Shown here: positions 46,944 to 58,947 of the stretch, piece after piece
How positions within the stretch are numbered: the stretch's first letter is position 1
Layout: the number at the start of each line of letters is the position of its first letter
Assembly (NCBI RefSeq): GCF_004210375.1
Contig: NC_134825.1
Location: 40,976,348 to 41,040,347 of the forward strand
Length of the DNA: 64,000 nucleotides
Source: Tachypleus tridentatus
Lineage: Eukaryota > Arthropoda > Merostomata > Xiphosura > Limulidae
Direction: 5' to 3'
Position numbers and translations under genes: made by a program
Notes under the pieces: model-generated
Seen by the model: the letters and a program-made list of their open reading frames with translations, nothing else
What the model was told of the DNA's origin: nothing
Databases searched by the model: none

Positions 46944-49352
46944 GTTTGAAAACAGACAAAATAAAAATAAAGGGTCTTTTAGCTTCAGTAGACCGTAGTT
47001 TATGATAAGCAATATCTCCTTTACATAAAATGTTTCTCTTCTGAGAATAGATCCTTGTCCCAGCTTTATTAATAACAGTTATTTTCTAATTACATCAAAC
47101 GCATTTTTGTAATATTTATCTCAAAACCACATTTTTTGTAAATATTCTATCATCGTTCACAAACTTCTCTTCATAACAATCAACAAACTAATTTCACTCG
47201 ATATCAAATAAATATTAGTATAAAATCTCCATCCCTGACATACTTTTATATAACATAAAAAGTGGCGAAATATAAGAGTTATTTATGCCTCTTTTAGCAA
47301 TTAAATTCAACTAAAATGGGAACATGCAATTAAAAGAGAAAGTATAATTGGGGAAAAAGAGTGGAACTGAACACGTGTAACTCACGAAATTCGAAGAAAT
47401 CGAAGGTGAATGACCGACAAACACTTGATTTTTATAATAATGATTAACGGTTCAAATACTCTAACGAACTGTGGCTGTAGTTCACATATTTGGAGAAAAA
47501 CAATAAATACCTCACGCTATCTACTTTCAGAAGGAAACGTGTGAATTAACTTTATTTTTTCTATATTCACGTATTAATGAATTATATCAGATAATCTAAT
47601 TAAAATAGTAATGACAGAGACCTAAAGTTCAATCAGTGACTTAATTTTATGCAGAATATGTCAAAACATCCTACTTCTTGTAAACTAAGTAGTGAATTTT
47701 AAATCCATGACTTAAATATCAGAGATCACCTAAGCTTTATTTTAAACATACTAATAAAAAATCTGTAATTATATTTTCAACAATTACAAAACGCGTCAAT
47801 AAAAAAGTCATTAATCTTAATACAAAGTATGATTTTATCTAATTAAGTAAAGAGGAAAAATGACGTTTATGTGTGTTCTTTATCATTTAATATTATGTTA
47901 TTATACGAATATTTAGATTACAATGTGACATTTCCCTCATGACAAAGTGTTTTTAAGAAAGTTCCACCAAACACCTAACTGATTTATTATGGAATACGAA
48001 TCATTTTGGTTTTACTGAACCGTTTACAGAATAATTTTTCTTGAAGAGCACTGATTAAAAAAGTGAGGTTATTATTAATTGTAAATATTAAAAACATCCA
48101 GGTATTGCTTTACAAAATGGATATTCATGCATATGCGGCAGAACGTTTTTTTAATAAAATTTAGAAATATACCTTTAAGAATTGAATAATTTTATAATAA
48201 TGTGTTCATAATTTTCGATATATGAAAAAAGTAGCGATTTTATCAGTTTTTGTCCAGAGTGTTGTATCAGAGGTGCAGAGGTTAATGACGACTAACCATG
48301 TCTTTATTATATTAAAAATCACATATTTTACTGATATTTAATATGTAGAGCTAAAGAAACAGTAACTTTTTTATCAGAAAAAAATCTGCAAAAGTTACTT
48401 TTGTTGATAATAATCAAGCAACTTGAGTTTTGAACTTAAATTTGTAATGCTGTATTACACTCCAACTGACAGAAACACTGTAGAAAGGTACGAAATGAAA
48501 CATATATTCGAAATAGCTAATAGTATATAAAAATATATTTATGTATGTATTCAATACGCAAAACTATCGTTGACCCTAACAAATCATTAATACATTATTT
48601 TCTTTTACGAATTCCTCAGGGTTTAAACAAAAGACTTGAAAGACTTTGGATAATTATTAATATTTGATGCTTATGAAGCAAAAGTATTGTTGTTTTTACT
48701 GAAGAATATCTGTCGTCTACCCACAATGGTAACGAAACGCGGTAGCTAAGGTGTATAAGTCTACTTGTGGTTATTTAAAAATAAACAGATTTAACAATTA
48801 CAATGTACTATATACGATCACAATATACTGATGGTATAGCAGGTAGAACAGCGCCGGAAGGGAAAAGGTTATTTTTTTCCTATAGTGTTGAGCAAATCTT
48901 CTCGTAAAACGTGTTTTATATGTTCAACTTGTTACGCTATTTACTAACGGAAGTTAAATGGATTTCACCACACGTTTTCTGTGAATAAACAAAATGTTTG
49001 AACGTAAATTTTAAAATTAAAGGTTACTTTAAATGTTCCACTACTAACACATTTTGTTCAAACAGTGTATAATACGATTACAAAATAAAAACAGTATACT
49101 TAAAGAAAAAACACAAAGGAAAGAGATATATGTCAGAGCAAAGGGAATATATATATATTATTCAATTCATAGAAATACGTTCGATGCGAAAGTATTATAT
49201 CATTTTTCATTGTTTAAACAGCTTTTCAAAATACGTGTTTACATACAAAGATGGGGTTGACGAAGTAAAGTTTGAATATGTAAATTTGATAACAATGAGG
49301 AATAGTAGCACCTAAATGTCATATAAATATTACTGTGAGATGTTAATTTCAT

Positions 49353-49424
49353 AGCAGAGTGGCGCAGTGGAAGCGTGCTGGGCCCATAACCCAGAGGTCC
49401 GTGGATCGAAACCACGCTCTGCTA
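49353..49424 (+). tRNA. Initiator tRNA-Met(CAT), copy d, intact
   Basis: Identical to copy c over all 72 positions, with the anticodon at 49385-49387 and TTTT at 49433. The 5' flank is also nearly identical to that of copy c. Both retain every initiator feature, so both are likely functional, or at least were until very recently. Confidence 0.98.
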
Positions 49425-50800
49425 ACATTACGTTTTCATAACTTCATTTCTCGGTGATCAATGTCATTTAATTTATTTCAAACTAATAAGTACTGCTAGG
49501 ATTTTCTTTGTTATCTATTATATATTAATTATTTTTGATGTACTTACACTAATTAGGTTTTTTGTATTCCATCGTTAGTTTGTTGCGTGTTTTAGTCTTT
49601 TCTTTTCACATGCCTTCCTTCATTTCATGTGTATATAGTTTGTTATAACGAAAAACATATTGGAACATAAAAAAATGAAAATACATTGCACCAGTTGAAA
49701 TGATCCCAGGTTATATGGAGGGTTTTGGAGATGTTAGCGAAAGTAGGACCTACGTTGTGCTGGGGATACATCGTCAATCAGTCTTAACATCCATTCGCCA
49801 GTTTCACAAAATAAGTTTGCTCCCATTTTCCTATCATCAAATAGAATAGATAACTTTCTTCCTCCAGAAGGAATGCAGTTAGTCATCACCACCCACCGCC
49901 AAGTCTTCGGCTACTCTTTTATAAACGAATAGCGGGATTGATCGTCACATTATAACGCCTCACTTTACAACCAAGTATACTTGTCTTGTAAGTCTTGTCT
50001 CACACGTACACAATAACCTAGCATCGTTTCTGTAGATTCGTCAATAGTGTAAGCCATTTTGAATCATAAAGCAACAGTAAAAAATTTCTTTTTCTGGCAG
50101 AATCTCAATAGAAACATTTCAGATCATTATATAAGCTCACATCTAAAGGGACCGCTTCTGAATTACTTTTATACTTGCAAGGTCTAAGAATGCCAAGCGA
50201 AATGTCAAATAAGAGTTTGTAGAATGTTTTTTAAACAAGAAGTTCAGTGAGTTTTAAGAAGCAAATATCGTTTGTGACTAAAATATACCTATTTCTACAG
50301 TGTTTCAACGTAACAAGATATTAAGAACTTGTCTAGGGCTCGTGGTACAATTCCACAACTCTATGAAACGTTCTCTCTTACGGTGCTGACTATAGAGATA
50401 ATAGAATGTAAGTTATGAATGTTTATTTAAAGTTCTTGGATCTTTCCAGCATTGATTTTCATTTAAGATTCTCTTTTCTCTCAACGTCATAACAAGTCTG
50501 TGCAACGCTACCTATAATTTTTGGAAGGAATTAGAAATGATATGATAATGCTTTTTGTTCAGTATGTCACCTATCCGTAGAAATATGCTTTTTTTAGAAA
50601 TTACTCTCGTGAATATGACCGCTTATGGTGTTCACTACTTTAACGCAGTTAAACATGAGAAAATTTCATTTAAGTAGCTTTAACCTCTTATGTTTTCTCT
50701 CTGTTAGAGACCCTAATCATTAAGCTACTTTGTCAAAAGATGTTTTCGTTTAACGTTATTAGGTTCTATGTACATTTTCCAGACTCTTTAAGTTAATAAA

Positions 50801-50932
50801 GTTGTTGTTGTTGTTTTAAATTAAGCACAAAGCTACAGAATGGGCTATCTGTGCTTTGCCCACCACCGGTATCGAAACCCAGTTTTTAGCGTTGTGAGTC
50901 CGCAGACATACCGCTCAGTTTCTGGGGGGGGC
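50801..50932 (-). repeat. tRNA-derived SINE (family 2a) in unit E
   Basis: Counterpart of 37348-37480 at the same place in the unit, so the insertion preceded the separation of B and E. Confidence 0.88.
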
Positions 50933-51730
50933 CAGCTACTCAAGGGTAAAAGCATTTCTTAAGGAACTTTTTAATATATTGCATACACTTCTGTGATTTT
51001 GTGAGAAGTAAATTTTACATTCCTATTAAAGTACTTACGAAAAATACAATAACTTAATTATTTACATCTAGATGAGTTATGTATTTGTAAACCTACTCTT
51101 TAAGCCTTAGATTTGTTTTCATTCCATAGATAAAGTTTCGGGGGAAATACTCATGTTACGAAAATTATATGGAAGGATTTCAGTGTATTTGAGAAACAAA
51201 ATTTATATAAACGTCGATGACACTTACTGAGCACAGTCGCTAAAGCGACTAAATAAACAAAAATAAAGCGCTATTTAAAAGTAATTTAATAAATAACTAC
51301 TCACGTATTAACCGCAGTTGTAGTTAACGCCCAGAGGACTTATAGGGCATTTGTAAGAATAAAAATGTGAAATAGTCCACAGTATGTTACGGTACAATAT
51401 TAAAAAAGAAAGAATTTTAATTTTAATCTGTTGATTTAGTGAATAGAAGTTCATAGCTACTGTTTATGACGAAAAAATGTTAAAGGAATTTAACATAGTG
51501 ATATGTGTTAAAAACGATGTCACCTGTTATTATGAAGTTTTACAAAAAATATCTTTGAAACAATAGTATTGTATTACACCATTTTATTTTTTTTTAGTAA
51601 TCAGATATCTAATATATTTTACTGTTTTACCCACACTTATTGTATGGACTGTAGATGTATGGAAATGTGTGTCGAATATTCCAATATTTTATGATCTAAA
51701 ACACTCTGGTATAAACAATGTAATATGTTT

Positions 51731-51795
51731 AGCAGAGTGATGCAGTTGAAGGGTGAATCACTCATAACTCTGTGGACAGAAATTACGTTCTGCTA
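51731..51795 (+). pseudogene. tRNA-iMet pseudogene (copy e)
   Basis: AGCAGAGTGATGCAGTTGAA at the 5' end and TTCTGCTA at the 3' end match the family. The anticodon arm (CACTCATAACTCTG) and T arm no longer pair properly. It shares the D-loop GTTG change with copy b. Confidence 0.85.
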
Positions 51796-52187
51796 GATAG
51801 TTTTCTGGATTTTGATCATTTCTTGTCGTCAATACTGAATTTTAGCTATTTTTTTTTCGCCTACAACTTATGTTTTCTTTTTCTTGTGTGATTTTAATTT
51901 ACTATGTATAACAGAATACATCCGGCCCAGCAAAGTAGGCCTAGAGTCCTGTCATCAACATATAAAATATGAGTCACTCAGGAGAGTGCAAAATATATGT
52001 ATAGTGTCTACAATCTGTATTCAAATAACACGAACAGTGTATGTTCAGATTTCCTGGATTTCAAGAAATAACTTCAAAAAATAAACAGCGGATGCACCGT
52101 GGACGGCTAGCAGCACCATGGCACTAACCTAGTCCTCAAATTCAAAATGAAATCATCAATGCCTGTAATACTCATGTTCTTGAGGCT

Positions 52188-52487
52188 TTGGTCAACAGGG
52201 TTAATGCTGCAAAGTGTTTCTCAATATTAGCTGATGAAACAACAGATATTTCAGGCATTCAACAGTTTTCGCTGATTGTTAGATATTTGCATGCCAATGA
52301 TAACTTTCTTGCAACGAGAGAAGATTTTTTGCAATTTATACCTGTTTATGATGTGACAGGCAGAAACCTGGCTGATGTCATAATAACAAGTCTGACAAAA
52401 TATGGTATTGACATGGCTTACCTTCGAGGACAAGGGTACGACAGTGATGCCTCTATGAGTGGGAAATTCAATGGTGACCAGAGACAC
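52188..52487 (+). pseudogene. hAT transposase fragment, catalytic N-terminal part
   Basis: Open for 100 codons up to the SINE insertion at 52488. It contains ILADETTDIS and LRGQGYDSDASMSGKFNGDQ. The true reading frame starts further upstream (at least 52140) with no ATG that fits family length, so this is a fragment. Confidence 0.85.
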
Positions 52488-52760
52488 GGCCCGGCATGGC
52501 CGAGCGTGTTAAGGCGTTCGACTCGTAATCCGAGTATCGCGGGTTCGAATACCGGTGGCACCAAACATGCTCGCCCTTTCAGCCGTGGGGGCGTTATAAT
52601 GTGACTGTCAATCCCTCTATTCGTTGATAAAAGAGTACCCCAAGAGTTGGCGGTGGGTGGTGATGACTAGCTGCTTTTCCTCTAGTCATACATTGCTAAA
52701 TTAGGAACGGCTAGCACAGATAGTCCTCGAGTAGCTTTGCGCGAAATTCAAAACAAAGGA
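52488..52760 (+). repeat. tRNA-derived SINE (family 1), full length, inside the hAT ORF
   Basis: Best full-length copy: GGCCCGGCATGGCCGAGCGT head, GACTCGTAATCCGAG anticodon-like arm (CGT, Thr-like), box B GGGTTCGAATACC, body and GCGAAATTCAAAACAAAGGA tail. ACCAGAGACAC occurs at 52477-52487 and 52761-52771. It inserted within the codons after FNGDQRH. Confidence 0.97.
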
Positions 52761-52977
52761 ACCAGAGACACATAACTGATAACTTCACACTTGCACCCTA
52801 TGTACACTGCAGTGCCCATTCCCTAAACTTGGCAATTTCTGATGCTTGTAAAGAAGGTCCTGGGGGAAATTGCATAAGAGTAATTTCTAGCACTGAAAAC
52901 TTTCTCAATACACCCAAACGAAAGCACGTTTTGGCTCTTTCAGTGGAGAATAAAGCACCTGAATCGGAAAAAAAAGT

Positions 52978-53959
52978 TTGAAAGGTCTCAGCTCTACCCG
53001 GTGGGTTGAGAGGCAGGACTCAATCATTGTCTTTCTAGAATTAATCCATGCAGTTGCAGACACCCTTGAGACCATATCAGGTTGTCAAGACAGAGATTCT
53101 GCCACGCAAGCCAATGAATTGTTGTGTTCTATAACACAGCCAGAATTCATCATCAATTTACTTACCATTGCTAAATTGCTTTCCTTCAGTTTACCTCTGT
53201 GCAACTTACTGCAGCAATAGAACATTGATTTAGGTGTTGCAATGCATCATACAGAAATAGGGAAAGATTTAATCCGTTCACTCAGAAATAATACTGTGAA
53301 TGAATTTAACAACATTTTCTGTGAGGCTCAAACTGTGTGTAGGGAGCTTCAAATTGACATCATAATGCCAAGACAGGCTAAAACGTGCTAACCCAGAAAC
53401 CACTAGCCCTGAGGAGTACTTTCGTATTGTTGTACTGGTACCATTTGTTGATCACTTTCTTTCACAAATATGTGACCGTCTGTCCAGTCACAAAACTCTC
53501 CTTACAAACTTCATGTGTCTACTACCATCAGGATCTACCACAGAACGGTCAGAACCTACAGCACAACAATGTGACCAAATTGAAGAGTTGGTCAATATAT
53601 ACATGGCTCACATTGACAGCATTTAACTAGTTGCAGTAGGTGAACTTAGGGTTTTGTACAAATCACTTATGAACAACAGACCAAACAATGTCATGCATGC
53701 ATATGCAATGTACAATGCATAAATGTTCCTTGTCATTTCTGGACTGTTGAAAGTATTTGCCACGCTGCCTGTGTCAACGAGACCAGTGGAACGGTCGTTT
53801 TCAACTCTCAGAAGACTCAAAAGGTATTTGAGAAATACCACCACTGAAGATCGATTGAATGGCCTGGCCTCATTGTACATTCATCGTGATATTAAATTTG
53901 AACCAAACTGTGTAGTAGATGTCCTTGCAAGAACGAACAGGCGTTTGAGCCTTTCATAG
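52978..53959 (+). pseudogene. hAT transposase fragment, C-terminal part
   Basis: Two open stretches. 52978-53220 carries GLSSTRWVERQDSIIVFLEL and runs to LPLCNLLQQ. 53723-53959 carries the dimerisation domain (RPVERSFSTLRRLKRYLRNT, LNGLASLYIHRDIKF). The part between them is recognisable only in broken frames. Confidence 0.85.
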
Positions 53960-54185
53960 ATATTCGATTGTATTTCTCTAGTTCTGACAAAACTTGCTGT
54001 ATTAAAAGTGTTCAAACAGATATTTGCATTTGAACATTTGTTGTGTGTGAAATTATCTGTCATGCAATCACGGATGTTTATGAAACTTCACAGGTGGCAA
54101 CTGAACTTGTCTAAAAGGTTTGGGTCCATGGGAGGGTTAACCCCTAACCCCCCCCTTGGCTACGCCCCAATGTCTTTTATACATA

Positions 54186-54600
54186 TATTCTCTTAGTAAC
54201 GTTAAAGTACGCCTGCGTTAACAAACCATAGACCATACTTTGATTTAATTTAAATTTTAAATTTTATGTAGTGTAATGAAACATTGAGATAGAGAATAGT
54301 TATTGAATGGAGTAAATTTTTATACTTATTTTCTCAACCGTGTAAAGCTAAACAAAAATGGTCTGTTGATTGTTAATAATCTGATTCGTTAAATAATGTT
54401 TTATTATTTTAATAAAAATACTTCACCCTATTAATTAGTGTTTTGGAGTAATTGCAGGTAAATAAGTTTTATTAGTAATATTAAAAGGTCAGTTTATAAC
54501 CAACTCAATTCACATTAAAATATTTAGATGTTGAAGTACTTTTTTGTTTTTGTGTCACTCGTACACAATAACCTAACACACAGCTACACAAATATTTTAT
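54186..54600 (+). repeat. Repeat-unit core block, diverged copy F1
   Basis: Resumes array-type sequence right after the hAT end: TACGCCTGCGTTAACAAACC, AACAAAAATGGTCTG, GTAATTGCAGGTAAATAAG, CACTCGTACACAATAACCTA. It matches 34440-34880 and 21757-22160 in order. Confidence 0.75.
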
Positions 54601-54960
54601 ACCTTATTTAAATATCTGTGTATCAATGATGTAAAACCATGCTTGTGTTAACGATTAATATAACGCAGATATAACTGGATTTAATTTGAATTTTTAATTC
54701 CATGTAATGTGATAAAACAACAATAAAGATAAATAACACAATTTGTATAGAGTAAGTTTAGTATTTGATTCCTTTAATGAAATAACGATTTTAACAGTCT
54801 TAGTCTATGGATTGTAGATAATATGGTTGTTTAAATAAATTTGGATGATTTGAATGAAATACTTCAGTGCTTTAATTTGTGTGCTTCACTATAATTTTGG
54901 TGTAATTACAGATAACTAAGTTTTTTGGTAATATTCAATAGGTCGCTTGATCAACTATTT
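54601..54960 (+). repeat. Repeat-unit core block, diverged copy F2
   Basis: The same block again in tandem with F1: GATGTAAAACCATGCTTGTG, CATGTAATGTGATAAAACAA, GATTGTAGATAATATGGTTG, GTAATTACAGATAACTAAG. More diverged than F1. Confidence 0.65.
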
Positions 54961-56445
54961 TTTTGAAATCATGTTCTACTTTTAACTTTTATAAGACGTT
55001 TCAGATGAGCTATATCTTTGTCATTATCTTTGACTCTGTTTTGAGGTATTTTTTATGAATGTTGATAGTAATGTTTGATATATTTCTTTTGTCTTCTCTA
55101 TTCTTTAATGAATTTATAATAATAATAATTTTAAATTATTTTTCCCTTTGTATCTCTCCTGTATATACTCGTCTCTTCTGTCTTAACCTTTCCAATAAAA
55201 TTTCATTTAATTTTATTTTTATTATTTTCACATTCATTATTTCTTTTTCTTTTATTTCTTCTTCTTCTTTCTTTCTTTTTTCCAAACACTTCTCTATCAA
55301 TTGCCATTCCTTCAGTTTTCAGTGGATAAAGCGAAACTTGGTATAATCATATCATGGCCTAAATTAATCATACAGTTTTATATTTTTTAATTCAAGTTTT
55401 TAATACAGATTTTAAAATAAGTCAAACCACCCGAAAATCTAGATTTGGCTCTCTATGTAGTCATATTTGCCTTAATCAATATGAAATCTGGCAGAAATAT
55501 TAAATGTTCATGCGCCCAACACATATAAATCAGAAAAGTTGGGTGTACATGGTTCTGTCGCATTAGTCATTACTCGGCCGTATTTTAACCAATTTACATG
55601 AGAATATAAATAAAAAACTCTTTCATATAAGTTTCGTGCATTGACAAACAAAAATGGTGAACCTGACAATTGTTAGAAATTCAAATCGGATTATATGCAC
55701 ATTTTTGGTCATATTATGAAAGCCAGAAAGTTAAAATAAACTCATGGGAGATTTAGTGTATCATTCAGCCCCGTTCAGACCAACTTACATGCAAGGCGGC
55801 AAAGAGGTACTTTTCTACAGCTTCTCTAAACTGGCACCCTATAAATTTGGACTTGCTCGTTTTCAGTAATAAATGGGTGATTGAGAAGCCAAAGGTTGTT
55901 GTTCTTTACAACTACGACACAGTATTCATATTTTGGTCAAGTTACCAGAGATTTGGTACAAATATACCTTTTTAAACGTTTTAAACAGAGATATGGACAG
56001 CTTTGATATTTTTCTCTTTTTTTGCTCAATTTTTAGGAAGAAAAGAACAATTGGTCTCTACCTCTAGTAATGTAGATGGTATTTAGTAAAAATATATCTC
56101 CTTGCACGTAACAAACAGTGATATAGACAATTGTCGATATTTTTTTGTGTTTTTCATTATTTTCATGGTGATAGGTAGGCCATGATGGAATTCGTGATGG
56201 AGACATACTGCATTCATCCCTTAAATTCTTTAATGTCTTTTTCTATATAGTCTCGTAATTATCTCATGTTTCTAACTGCTACATCTATCCTTCAAACCTT
56301 CTTTTGCTGCCTATAACAAGGTGCAGATCTGCCTAATCCAAAAGTCAATGCTAAAATATTTAGCCTGAATTATTTTTAAATGTTTCCTCCCTTTTCTACT
56401 ACACATGCCATATCGATACTCAACCATTTAACCTAGAATTCACAG
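54961..56445. other. AT-rich stretch, no gene; T-rich tract and unclassified segment
   Basis: A T-rich tract at 55040-55320 gives an open frame of Phe/Ile/Ser only and is not a gene. A similar tract recurs at 60860-60960. The segment 55430-56210 is less AT-biased and contains repeated phrasing (AACAGAGATATGGACAGCTT / AACAGTGATATAGACAATTG with GATATTTTT after each), suggesting an old duplication. The family is unknown. Confidence 0.5.
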
Positions 56446-56711
56446 AGACTTGACAAGGTGATTTAGACACCCGACTTGTAATCTTAGGGTCCGGAGTTCG
56501 AATCTTTATTGCACCAAACATGATCGCCCTTTTAGCAGTGGGGGTAATGTAAAGTGACGGTCAATCCCACTATTCTTTGTAAAGGAGTAGTCCAATAGTT
56601 GGCAGTAGGTGGTGATGACTTGTTTCATTCCCTCTAGTTTTACACTGCTAAAATAGGGACGGATATCGCAGATAGCCCTCTTGTAGCATTGCGCGAAATT
56701 CAAAACAAACC
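56446..56711 (+). repeat. tRNA-derived SINE (family 1), diverged
   Basis: GACTTGTAATCTTAGGGTCC arm, GGAGTTCGAATC box B, ACCAAACATGATCGCCCTTT body start and GCGCGAAATTCAAAACAAAC tail. Confidence 0.88.
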
Positions 56712-58375
56712 ATAGAATCCTAATATATTTCATTCTATTTCTGTTTACGTTATTTCAATTTATAATGAACTGAGCCTTCGATTTAATCTCTTTTAGTGTT
56801 ATTATCATAAGTTCTGTGGTTAGTTCAGAAGTAAACTGGAAAAAAGTTTTTGTTGTGAAAATATCTACAAATTATTCGTGAACATGGTCAAACTTCTAGC
56901 AAAACAAAACCTAAAACATCTTTGAAAAAGTAGGTTGTTACTCCTTGTCTCTAATGCTATTAAAATCATGATTCTCAGAAATAACAACAAAGAAATGGAA
57001 TGAAAGCTGTCTATAACTAGATCCAGCTATTAGATTTGCTAGCCGATCTTACAGAGACACAGACTGAACTTTTCTGTTCTTTCAAGATTCAACCATATCA
57101 CAATCACGTACTAGATTTTTTCACAAACATTAGTTCTAACCTCATTACATATAAATACTTAATAAAACTACATAAACATAAGATTTAGTCAAATATCTTG
57201 ATTATTTAAAAGTATAGAGAATAGTTCCAGAACTCTCACTTGGTTGATGATAAGAAACGCTAATTTTGATTCATACGAAAACTATTATCTTACTGGCAAA
57301 CATGTTTGTTTTTTTTCGTTTTTGTTCTACTGAATCACGAGTAATTAAAATACTCAACTCAAATCTGTTTTCTTTGTAGGTAACACTAATAAGTACACAA
57401 TTTTCATAATTTGTATAGGGGTATGTGAAGAACGTGCAGTTACTATATTGAAGCTGTGCATTAATAATTAATAAACACATAACCGGTAACAACATTAGTA
57501 GTTTAAACCAGATTTCGTAAAATGAATGCGGGACTCTAGTAGATAAAGAAAATTCGTGAAATTATTGGCGTTGTGTGGTTTCGATTCACGAATTTTGGGG
57601 TTATTAGCCCAGTACACTTTTATTGCGCCTTTCTGATATTATTGTACAGTCTTAATAATAAAGCTTACGAAGGTTAATAAATAAACGTTTTTAATCGTAT
57701 TTTCAAATATTGTATAATAAATAACAATATTATTGAAAATTGTATCAACGTCACACCTACTATCAGTTTTATGTACGTAAGCTCCATGACGTTAAGCCTA
57801 GAAAAGAATATTTTTTAGTTATTTTAAAAGGAAAGAAAAATACAATAGTTATTCTCCGAAATTCAATTTATGAGTTGGATAACATATCATCATTTATGAC
57901 GAAAAGTTTACCAAGCTCGTATACAGTAACGATAGTTATGTGTTCGTCGTTGGTTGATGTTGTTTTCTATATAAATCTTGTATTTAGTATGAAAGTTATA
58001 TATCAATTTAGCTACAATGTGGAATACTAATAAGCTGAACATTACATGTTTTGAATTCACACAAATACTTTGTTAGTTTACACACACAAAAGAAAATTAT
58101 TTGTTCCTTTATATAATTAGCAATAGTCGAAGGTTGAACATACTTTTGCGTATCTTCAACGTCATTAAAAGATTAAACAAGTTTTACCCCTTCCTAAGAG
58201 GCTCAAAACTCTTTTCACGAAAAATGTGGTTTAAAAGTTCGAAGTAAATACGTTTTTAATTCTAACGCTGTTCTACTTTCGATAACATCAGTACTTTACA
58301 TATACTGGGCATGTTTTGATTTTTAAGGTAGTTTCACTGACTAAAGTCATGTTTTAAAGAATAATATACATCTGA
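56712..58375. other. AT-rich stretch, nothing firm
   Basis: A 96-codon open frame at 57740-58030 starts with ATG. It has AT-driven composition, no recognisable domain and no splice context, so I do not call it a gene. Confidence 0.5.
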
Positions 58376-58465
58376 GTATCGGGCTACCTGCTGAGACAAC
58401 CTAAAGGAATCGTACCTCTGATTTTAACGTTGTAAAACCCAAGTCTCCGTGGAAAGTGGTTGAAT
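58376..58465 (-). repeat. tRNA-derived SINE (family 2b) fragment
   Basis: The minus strand reads TTTTACAACGTTAAAATCAG, GGTACGATTCC and GTCTCAGCAGGTAGCCCGAT, matching family 2b around box B. Confidence 0.65.
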
Positions 58466-58947
58466 TGACACAGGTTAGTCGTCACTAAACTTTGGCACGA
58501 GATCACAAAACATAGAACTATATTATTGCATTCGCTTTTTCTTTGTGGATAGTTGGATATGCTGGAATTTCGATACCCAGGATGGTCAATTGCAAAGTAC
58601 CTCATTATTGTATTAAAAATATTCATTTGAACATTCATGATAAACTATTTTCAAAACTCACTTTCCTTGACACATTTTGATTTACTTACATAAAAAAAGA
58701 AATTATTTATGTAACTTAAAACGACATTTCCTACGACATAGTAATATATTAAACTATGAAGCTGTTGTTAGCTGAAGTAACCAGACATTGTTAGTAGAAA
58801 ATTTAAGTATCACAAAATAAATAATTCTTTTTACAGGAAATAGAACCTGACATTATAATTCTACAGTTACTATGGAAATATTGTAGAAAGCAATGCAAAA
58901 GGATCACAACTCTATTACTCGGAAAAGAGAATTTTTCTATATCTCTT
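58466..58947. other. AT-rich stretch, nothing recognised
   Basis: No exon or repeat family seen. Confidence 0.5.

Larger units (their letters stand above)
44121..49424 (+). repeat. Array unit D (long type, 5304 bp) ending in tRNA copy d
   Basis: Near-identical duplicate of unit C over its whole length, including the long segment (about 45160-48775), the truncated SINE at 46851-46943 and the tRNA. Differences are scattered substitutions and short indels (homopolymers, pentamer count). Confidence 0.93.
49425..51795 (+). repeat. Array unit E (short type) ending in a degenerate tRNA
   Basis: The first part equals the start of units C and D. After GCATTGATTTTCATTTAAGA (near 50465) it follows unit B instead, including the family 2a SINE at 50801-50932. 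It lacks the ~480-bp piece present in B (junction near 51240-51265) and ends in the broken tRNA at 51731. Confidence 0.85.
51880..54170 (+). mobile_element. hAT transposon relic, ZMYM1/DUF4371-like
   Basis: Inserted in array sequence. On the plus strand from about 52140: QIQNEIINACNTHVLEALVN; FSILADETTDISGIQQFSL with the first catalytic Asp; GYDSDASMSGKFNG; (after a SINE) YVHCSAHSLNLA-like sequence with its Cys and His; LSSTRWVERQDSIIVFLELI; and the C-terminal dimerisation block PVSTRPVERSFSTLRRLK with LNGLASLYIHRDI. The order and motifs fit hAT transposases related to ZMYM1 and the P52rIPK type. The N-terminal zinc finger is absent. The right end has CCCCCCTTGGCTACGCCCC (about 54149-54168), typical of this group's termini. 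Frame changes and a SINE insertion make it non-functional. The left limit is uncertain. Confidence 0.85.

Noticed and set aside
55059-55346. 95-codon hydrophobic open frame as a membrane protein
   Set aside because: It is a T-rich tract that yields only Phe/Ile/Leu/Ser; a similar non-coding tract lies at 60860-60960.
57540-57600. ATCGAAACCAC on the minus strand as another tRNA-iMet
   Set aside because: Only the T-arm-like 11 bases match; no acceptor, D-arm or anticodon sequence is present around it.
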